25,932 nt of DNA, from the NCBI GenBank assembly GCA_035289125.1, contig DATDXW010000043.1, forward strand, positions 1-25,932. The letters run 5' to 3'. The DNA is from JACQID01 sp035289125 (GTDB taxonomy: Archaea > Aenigmatarchaeota > Aenigmatarchaeia > GW2011-AR5). Positions 21,091 through 25,932 of the stretch are shown here, piece after piece. Made by a program: the position numbers and the translations under genes. How positions within the stretch are numbered: the stretch's first letter is position 1; each line of letters starts with the position of its first letter. The notes beneath the pieces were generated by a model. That model saw nothing but the letters and a program-made list of their open reading frames with translations. It searched no databases and was not told where the DNA came from.

Positions 21091-22011
21091 ATGCGCGCCG
21101 CTTCAGCAAATACGCCCGTTGGTGTGCTTGCGTTTGATGAAAAAGGAACACTCACTAAGTGCCATTTCTACCCAAAGGACGCAAAAAAGGCGCTGGAAGA
21201 ATTCTTAAAAGCCGCTCCCGAATCGTGCAGTGAAGCCCGTGCCGCGATGCGGCAGGTTTCCGTGGAAGAATGCCATTTTTCCTCCGAAAAGGAGTTCATC
21301 ACATTCATATCGGACTTTTGCGCGCTGCTCGCCATGAAGCGCCTTCACGGTGCCGTCGGCAAGGACAAGCTTCTGACGGAAGCATCAAAGGCGCTGGACG
21401 AACTTACAGACGTGGAGAATACCGTAAACATGCGGCTGAGAGAATGGTTCTCGTTGCACTACCCGGAGGAAAAGTCGAGAGGCAAAGAGTTAGCTCAGAA
21501 AATAGAGAAATACGGCGCAAGGGAAAGTTTCCCTGATTTTTCACCCTCTTCCGGCGTTGCGCTGGAGGAAGAAGACGTTGCCATACTGAAAGAATATGCG
21601 TCGCTGGCGCAGAAGACGTCCTCGGCGCGCGACGCGATTGAGCGCTACGTAAAGGGCATAGCAGAGGAGATAATGCCCACAACGTGCACGATAGTGAACC
21701 CGTCGCTCGCGTCGCGGCTCATGGCGCATGCCGGCTCTCTGGAAAAATTCTCGCGCATGACCGCTTCCTCTATACAGCTTTTAGGAGCGGAGAAAGCGCT
21801 TTTCCGCCACCTCCGTCACGAGGGCAAGTCGCCAAAGTACGGCATAATATTTTCCGACAGCCGCATCCAAAACGCTCCCGCCGAGAAGCGGGGAAGGATA
21901 GCGCGCATAATTTCGGCAAAGCTTATGATGGCGGCAAAGATAGATTTCTTTTCCCATAGGAAAGAAGCGTCGCTCAGCGAAATTGTGAAAAAGGAGCTTG
22001 AAAAAGTATGA
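21091..22011 (+). CDS. nop5: Nop5 (Nop56/58 homologue), C/D box sRNP scaffold
   Basis: Scaffold of the box C/D RNA 2'-O-methylation complex, linking fibrillarin to L7Ae-bound guide RNA. The 306-aa product shows the REWFSLHYPE signature (117-126), a coiled-coil region, and the Nop domain SSIQLLGAEKALFRHL (227-242) with SPKYGIIF after it. Archaeal Nop5 is usually about 370-410 aa; this one is short and lacks the Lys-rich tail. The start is the ATG 25 bases from the TATA box; the longer open frame runs antisense to eS17. It overlaps the HAD gene by four bases. Confidence 0.92.
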   Translation: MRAASANTPVGVLAFDEKGTLTKCHFYPKDAKKALEEFLKAAPESCSEARAAMRQVSVEECHFSSEKEFITFISDFCALLAMKRLHGAVGKDKLLTEASKALDELTDVENTVNMRLREWFSLHYPEEKSRGKELAQKIEKYGARESFPDFSPSSGVALEEEDVAILKEYASLAQKTSSARDAIERYVKGIAEEIMPTTCTIVNPSLASRLMAHAGSLEKFSRMTASSIQLLGAEKALFRHLRHEGKSPKYGIIFSDSRIQNAPAEKRGRIARIISAKLMMAAKIDFFSHRKEASLSEIVKKELEKV

Positions 22012-22691
22012 AAGTCGCGCTTTTTGACATGGACGGCGTGCTAGTGCGCGGGACGCATCTCTTCAAGTTATGGAAATTCTTCTACAGCGAAGGCTACGTC
22101 ACCAAGGGCGACACGCGCATAATTTTCTCTCTTGTGAACCGCTACCTACGCGGGAAGATACCTTACCGTGCTTTTGCTGACGAAGGAATAGTCTTTGCCG
22201 CTTCGTGCATACGCGGGATGGACAAGGAGGGCATAGAGAAATCCGCCGCCAAATTCATAAGAACGGTCAAAGTCCCTTATTTCTCCTACGCCAAAGAGCT
22301 GATAAACCTTTTCAAAAAGAACGGTTACAAGACGATAATAATATCCGGCAGTAACATGGAGCTTCTCAACGGCTACAACAAGACGTTAAAGGCTGACAAG
22401 ATTTACGGCTCGATATTCGAGATAAAGAAAGGCAGGTACACGGGCGCTGTGGAGATAAACATGTCGCTCGAAGAATCAAAGCGAAGGGTGCTGGAAAAGA
22501 TGGCGAACATAGACTTTCCCGCGTCCTTCGCTTTCGGCGATTCGGACCAGGACTTGGCAATACTTGAGCGCGTCGGCAACCCCGTTGCGCTTAATCCGAC
22601 GAAGCTCTTAAAAAAAATAGCGCAGGAGCGCGGGTGGACAGTGCTGACGAAAAAGGACGACGTCGTGGACGTAGTGAGGTCGTTGATGTGA
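22008..22691 (+). CDS. HAD-superfamily phosphatase (SerB-like)
   Basis: The 227-aa HAD hydrolase has motif I DMDGVLV (nucleophile D7, acid/base D9), motif II IISGSN (S113), motif III Lys near ESKRR (K158) and motif IV FGDSDQD (D178, D182). A helical cap at about 15-85 places it near phosphoserine phosphatase-like subfamily I. The substrate is unknown. It is wedged between nop5 and fibrillarin with four-base overlaps on both sides, so it is co-translated with the RNA-modification proteins. Confidence 0.9.
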   Translation: MKVALFDMDGVLVRGTHLFKLWKFFYSEGYVTKGDTRIIFSLVNRYLRGKIPYRAFADEGIVFAASCIRGMDKEGIEKSAAKFIRTVKVPYFSYAKELINLFKKNGYKTIIISGSNMELLNGYNKTLKADKIYGSIFEIKKGRYTGAVEINMSLEESKRRVLEKMANIDFPASFAFGDSDQDLAILERVGNPVALNPTKLLKKIAQERGWTVLTKKDDVVDVVRSLM

Positions 22692-23335
22692 ACGAAATGT
22701 TTCCGGGCGTTTTCCGCTCAGGACGACTACTCTATACCGAAAACCTCGTGCCGGGCCAGCGCGTTTACGGCGAGAAGCTGCTGCGCAAAGGCAAAGAATA
22801 TCGTGAGTGGGACCCCAGCAGGAGCAAGCTGGGCGCAGCGTTGCTTAAAGGATTGAAGAATATGCCGATAGGCAAAGAGAGCAAAGTTCTTTATCTCGGC
22901 GCGTCTACTGGCACAACCGTTTCCCACGTAAGCGACATAACGCGTGAAGGCATCGTTTACGCCGTAGAGTTTGCGGAGCGCGTTTTTCACCCATTACTTG
23001 AACTGCAAAAAAAGCGAAAGAACATCGCTCCGATACTTGCCGATGCGCGCAAGCCCGAGGAGTACGGGTGGATTGAGGAGTGCGACGTGCTGTTTTGCGA
23101 CATCGCACAACCCGACCAAAGCCTGATAGCAATAAGAAATGCTAAAATGCTCGTGAAGAAGGGCGGCATAATGATGCTCGTCGTCAAGTCCCAGAGCATA
23201 GACGTGACGAAAGACCCAATCAAAGTCTACAAAGAAGAGGAAACGAAGCTGATAGACGCAGGGTTCACGCTGTTGGAAACGATAAGACTTGAGCCGTACG
23301 AAGAGAAGCATGCCATGATTGTGGCACGAGTTTGA
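22688..23335 (+). CDS. flpA: Fibrillarin-like rRNA/tRNA 2'-O-methyltransferase
   Basis: SAM-dependent methylase of box C/D sRNPs. The 215-aa product has the N-terminal GRLLYTENLVPGQRVYGE, motif I VLYLGASTGTT (67-77), SAM-contact E94 and D119, and catalytic D138 and K167 (VVKSQSID). I chose GTG 22688: it overlaps the HAD stop (GTGA), follows GAGGT by seven bases and matches family N-termini; ATG 22697 is the fallback. It works with Nop5 of the same operon. Confidence 0.94.
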   Translation: MNEMFPGVFRSGRLLYTENLVPGQRVYGEKLLRKGKEYREWDPSRSKLGAALLKGLKNMPIGKESKVLYLGASTGTTVSHVSDITREGIVYAVEFAERVFHPLLELQKKRKNIAPILADARKPEEYGWIEECDVLFCDIAQPDQSLIAIRNAKMLVKKGGIMMLVVKSQSIDVTKDPIKVYKEEETKLIDAGFTLLETIRLEPYEEKHAMIVARV

Positions 23336-23401
23336 CGGCTGCGAGAGCGTTAGAGATGCATTGAATAGATGTTCTGTTTTATGATTAAGTAACGCGATGA
23401 T

Positions 23402-23429
23402 ATTTATATACAAATGTGCGTATTTGTAT
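23402..23429 (+). promoter_or_regulatory. TATA box with overlapping 22-bp inverted-repeat operator
   Basis: TTTATATA (23403-23410) overlaps a perfect inverted repeat ATACAAAT-GTGCGT-ATTTGTAT (23408-23429) that ends just before the GAGGAG ribosome site of the ribbon-helix-helix gene. The placement is that of an autoregulatory operator: the dimeric repressor encoded next would block the TATA or start site and so control the restriction-modification operon. Confidence 0.65.
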
Positions 23430-23443
23430 CAAGAGGAGTTAAA

Positions 23444-23587
23444 ATGCAATCAAAAAACATTACATTGAGAGTAAATTCCGAATTATATGATAAGTATAGA
23501 GAGTTTTGTAAGAAGAAGGGCTTATTAATGTCTCGTCAGGTTGAGATTATGATGGAAGAACAGCTTAAAGAGGGGGCGAGAAAATGA
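23444..23587 (+). CDS. Ribbon-helix-helix (CopG/Arc-type) regulator, 47 aa
   Basis: MQSKNITLRVNSELYDKYRE is the beta strand and first helix of an RHH domain. The second helix SRQVEIMMEEQL follows, giving the whole fold in 47 residues. GAGGAG lies five bases before the ATG. The gene overlaps the methylase gene by four bases (ATGA). With the inverted-repeat operator just upstream it is most likely a self-regulating controller of restriction-modification expression. Confidence 0.82.
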   Translation: MQSKNITLRVNSELYDKYREFCKKKGLLMSRQVEIMMEEQLKEGARK

Positions 23588-25371
23588 CTAAAGATAATCA
23601 CGATTCTATTTTTCAAAGAGATATTCAAAGAGGAATACAAAAAGGCATTATTAAGGTAGAAAGCGATGGCTCAAAAGTAACTTATTTCTGCAAAAGGGAT
23701 TATTCAACTTCTTTTAAAAACCCAGAAGAAAAGGTAAGGGCTTCTTATTTTTGTGAACTTGTTTTAGATTATGATTATCCGACCAAAAATATAGATATTG
23801 AAGTTATTGTTCCAAGAAGAACGCCAGAAGATAGGGCGGACATTGTTGTTTATGATGAAGAGGGGGCAGAATATATTGTAATAGAGTGCAAAAAAGACGG
23901 AATAACCGATGCTGAATTTAAGCAGGCGATTGAGCAAGCGTTTGGGAATGCAAATAGCTTAAGGGCGAAGTTCGCTTCCGTCGTCGCAGGAATTACTAAA
24001 ACGGCGTTTGACGTTTCTGGATTTAAGCCAAGCGAAAGAGAGAAAAATGTTATTTCTGATATTCCAAAGAAATACGGAAAAACACCAAAATATAAATTTA
24101 TCAAGGGAGAGGCAGACAAGGAATTAAAGGAAGTTTCCAGAGAGGAATTAATAAGGGCGTTGGAAAAATCACACGATACTGTTTGGCAGGGCGGAAAATT
24201 AGCCCCTACAACTGCTTTTGATGAGGTTTCAAAGCTTCTTTTCTGCAAATTGCGAGATGAAAAAACAACAAAGAAAGGCGAAACTTACAGCTTCCAAATT
24301 GGAACGCATGAATCCGCAGAAGAAATTTTTAATAGAATAAATGCGATTTATCTTAAAGCAAAAAAAGAAGATGCAGAAGTCTTTAAGGATGATATAAGAT
24401 TAGAGCCAAAAGTAGTTTACAATGTTGTTGAGCATTTGCAGGAGTTAGCCATAAACAAGATTGATTTGGACACGAAAGGCGTTGCTTTTGAGAGATTTAT
24501 GGAAGATTTCTTTAAAGGAAAAATGGGGCAGTTTTTCACACCAAGAGAAATAATAACTTTCTGCGTTGAGATGATGAACCCAGAAAGAAGCGATTTAGTC
24601 ATAGACCCTGCTTGCGGCTCTGGTGGTTTTCTACTTAATGCTTTGGATAAGGTTAGAAAATTTGCAGAATCAAATTACGATGAGAGAGAAGCATGGGAAC
24701 ATTGGCATAAGTTTGCTATGGATAATCTTTACGGAATTGAGATAAACGACCAAATCGCAAGAGTATGCAAAATGAATATGATTATACATGATGACGGGCA
24801 TACAAACATTATCAGCACAGATTCATTAAAAAATGTTGATGAGATTACAAAAACGCATAAAGGATTTAAGAAAGCTCAGTTTGATATTCTTCTTACAAAT
24901 CCGCCATTCGGGGCAATAGTGAAATCAACAGAAAAAGATTATTTGGGCAAATATGAATTAGGAAAAGACAAGAAAAACCAGAAAACAGAAATTCTTTTTA
25001 TTGAACGATGTTTGGATTTTCTAAAGGCAGGAACAGGAAGAATGGCGATAGTCCTGCCAGACGGAATTTTAACCAATTCCTCTTTACAGTATGTAAGAGA
25101 TTTCTTAATGGAAAAATCGCAGATTTTAGCAGTTGTTAGTTTGCCACAATTTGCATTTACTCATTTTGGGGCAGGAGTTAAATCTTCTCTTGTATTTGTG
25201 AGAAAGAAAAAAGACAACGAGAGAGCAGGCAATTATCCTATTTTTATGGCGATTGCTGAACATATTGGTTATGACGCAACAGGCAGAAAAGACCCAATCA
25301 ATGACTTAAACAAAATTCTGGGAGAATACAAAAAGTTTGAAAAAAGCCCGAAGGGGTATAAAGGGGTTTGA
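23584..25371 (+). CDS. Type I-like restriction-modification protein: HsdR-N nuclease fused to HsdM methylase
   Basis: The 595-aa protein has two parts. Residues ~45-140 resemble the type I restriction N-terminal nuclease, with a PD-(D/E)XK pattern D86 ... E101-C-K103. Residues ~210-590 are an N6-adenine methylase of the HsdM type: GQFFTP (315-320), motif I DPACGSGGF (341-349) and motif IV NPPF (439-442). Target choice would come from HsdS downstream. The fusion could cut and methylate in one polypeptide (IIG-like), or the first domain may only assist. No helicase motor is in the window. Codon use is A+T-rich compared with the genes before 23400, suggesting transfer. Confidence 0.88.
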   Translation: MTKDNHDSIFQRDIQRGIQKGIIKVESDGSKVTYFCKRDYSTSFKNPEEKVRASYFCELVLDYDYPTKNIDIEVIVPRRTPEDRADIVVYDEEGAEYIVIECKKDGITDAEFKQAIEQAFGNANSLRAKFASVVAGITKTAFDVSGFKPSEREKNVISDIPKKYGKTPKYKFIKGEADKELKEVSREELIRALEKSHDTVWQGGKLAPTTAFDEVSKLLFCKLRDEKTTKKGETYSFQIGTHESAEEIFNRINAIYLKAKKEDAEVFKDDIRLEPKVVYNVVEHLQELAINKIDLDTKGVAFERFMEDFFKGKMGQFFTPREIITFCVEMMNPERSDLVIDPACGSGGFLLNALDKVRKFAESNYDEREAWEHWHKFAMDNLYGIEINDQIARVCKMNMIIHDDGHTNIISTDSLKNVDEITKTHKGFKKAQFDILLTNPPFGAIVKSTEKDYLGKYELGKDKKNQKTEILFIERCLDFLKAGTGRMAIVLPDGILTNSSLQYVRDFLMEKSQILAVVSLPQFAFTHFGAGVKSSLVFVRKKKDNERAGNYPIFMAIAEHIGYDATGRKDPINDLNKILGEYKKFEKSPKGYKGV

Positions 25372-25835
25372 TGATGGTTTTAGATACCCCAACAAAAATA
25401 ACTTTGGGAATAGCACTTTATGGGGCTATCTTATCAACAGTAGCTTTAATCTGGAATATTTATAATAAGTTTCAGGACAAACCTAAAATAAAAGTAACTG
25501 CAAAATTCGGATTTTTAGATTTTGGTGGGAAACTTAGCGAGACTAAACTAATTGTTACTGCAATAAATAAAGGTAAAGGGTCGGTTTATTTATCTTCTAT
25601 GGGATTAAGAAGTGGAGAAGAAGATTTACTAAATTTATACACTCATGGATTGCCCCATGAATTAAAAGGTGGACATTCTCACAGTGAATGGTTTGAAGCA
25701 GAAAAGCTAAAAAATAGAAAATATGATTTTGCATGGTTTAGAGATGCAACAGGAAAATTATACCAAAGTCAAGACATAGGTAAAAAGTTAGAAACTTATT
25801 TTAAAAGTGAAAAGGAGAAAGGTAAAAATGCCTGA
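25368..25835 (+). CDS. Small membrane protein inside the restriction-modification operon, 155 aa
   Basis: Not recognised. One N-terminal membrane segment (about 10-30, ITLGIALYGAILSTVALIW) is followed by a ~120-residue soluble domain, beta-rich at first and helical at the end. It overlaps the methylase gene by four bases and the HsdS gene by eight, so it is an integral member of the operon rather than a bystander. A membrane-anchored accessory or effector of the defence system is possible; nothing in the sequence fixes a function. Confidence 0.7.
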   Translation: MMMVLDTPTKITLGIALYGAILSTVALIWNIYNKFQDKPKIKVTAKFGFLDFGGKLSETKLIVTAINKGKGSVYLSSMGLRSGEEDLLNLYTHGLPHELKGGHSHSEWFEAEKLKNRKYDFAWFRDATGKLYQSQDIGKKLETYFKSEKEKGKNA

Positions 25836-25932
25836 ATGTTTCACAATCTACGCCGATGAAGTTGAAGGAAGATTAAATCCAGCATATTATAAAAATAAAA
25901 ATCCTTTTTTGCAAAGTAAATACGAATTGATT
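25828..25932 (+). CDS. hsdS: Type I specificity subunit HsdS, N-terminal fragment (cut by window edge)
   Basis: The 35 codons visible begin MPECFTIYADEVEGRLNPAY. The EVEGRLNPAYY stretch is the usual opening of HsdS proteins, before the first target-recognition domain. GGAG lies upstream of the ATG. It gives DNA specificity to the methylase encoded two genes earlier. Confidence 0.7.
   Translation, partial: MPECFTIYADEVEGRLNPAYYKNKNPFLQSKYELI

Noticed and set aside
1..25932. CRISPR array, insertion sequence, rRNA or replication origin
   Set aside because: No regularly spaced repeats, transposase motifs, rRNA segments or ORB-like repeat clusters were seen on either strand.

Overview
This window is archaeal chromosome. 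It carries topoisomerase VI (Top6A/Top6B), a two-KH Dim2/Pno1-like protein, aIF1A, an NMD3-type zinc protein, a thermosome, ribosomal protein eS17, and Nop5 with fibrillarin. Its tRNA genes have bulge-helix-bulge introns, and many start codons lie about 25 bases from a TATA box (leaderless mRNAs). A tRNA-Ile that reads as anticodon UAU, a compact genome and a missing RIO1 gene hint at a DPANN-type or early-branching lineage, but the sequence does not settle this.

Region 1 (1-10630, all minus strand) is one nearly gapless run of genes. Read 5' to 3' it holds a small coiled-coil protein, two pilin-like proteins, a VirB11/GspE-type ATPase, two TadC/FlaJ-type membrane platform proteins, two more pilin-like proteins, NMD3, aIF1A, the KH protein, Top6B and Top6A. 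A type IV pilus assembly module thus runs straight into a translation/topology module with spacings of a few bases. Upstream (10685-13375, minus) are a Thr/Ser-stalked pilin-like surface protein with a DUF1554 lectin-like head and the thermosome.

Region 2 (13489-15243) has two interrupted tRNA genes. The first folds into a 73-nt tRNA-Ile(UAU) only after removing a 17-nt and a 21-nt intron. The second becomes a 73-nt tRNA-Val(CAC) after removing a 28-nt intron from the D-loop. Between them are an unrecognised 155-aa protein and UMP kinase, divergent around one shared TATA element, then tandem hairpins and a tiny membrane ORF.

Region 3 (15343-19739, plus) is a classical mevalonate cluster: diphosphomevalonate decarboxylase, mevalonate kinase, phosphomevalonate kinase, type I IPP isomerase and a coupled alpha/beta hydrolase. 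This gives mevalonate to IPP/DMAPP by the eukaryote/bacterium-type route, which most archaea lack.

Region 4 (19740-21033) has a structured intergenic stretch, small unrecognised genes, one interrupted by an in-frame stop, and eS17. Region 5 (21091-23335, plus) is nop5, a SerB-like HAD phosphatase and fibrillarin, each overlapping the next by four bases.

Region 6 (23402-end, plus) is visibly A+T-richer and looks acquired. A ribbon-helix-helix regulator with a perfect inverted-repeat operator leads a type I-like restriction-modification operon: a nuclease-methylase fusion, a small membrane protein and the start of an HsdS subunit cut by the window edge.
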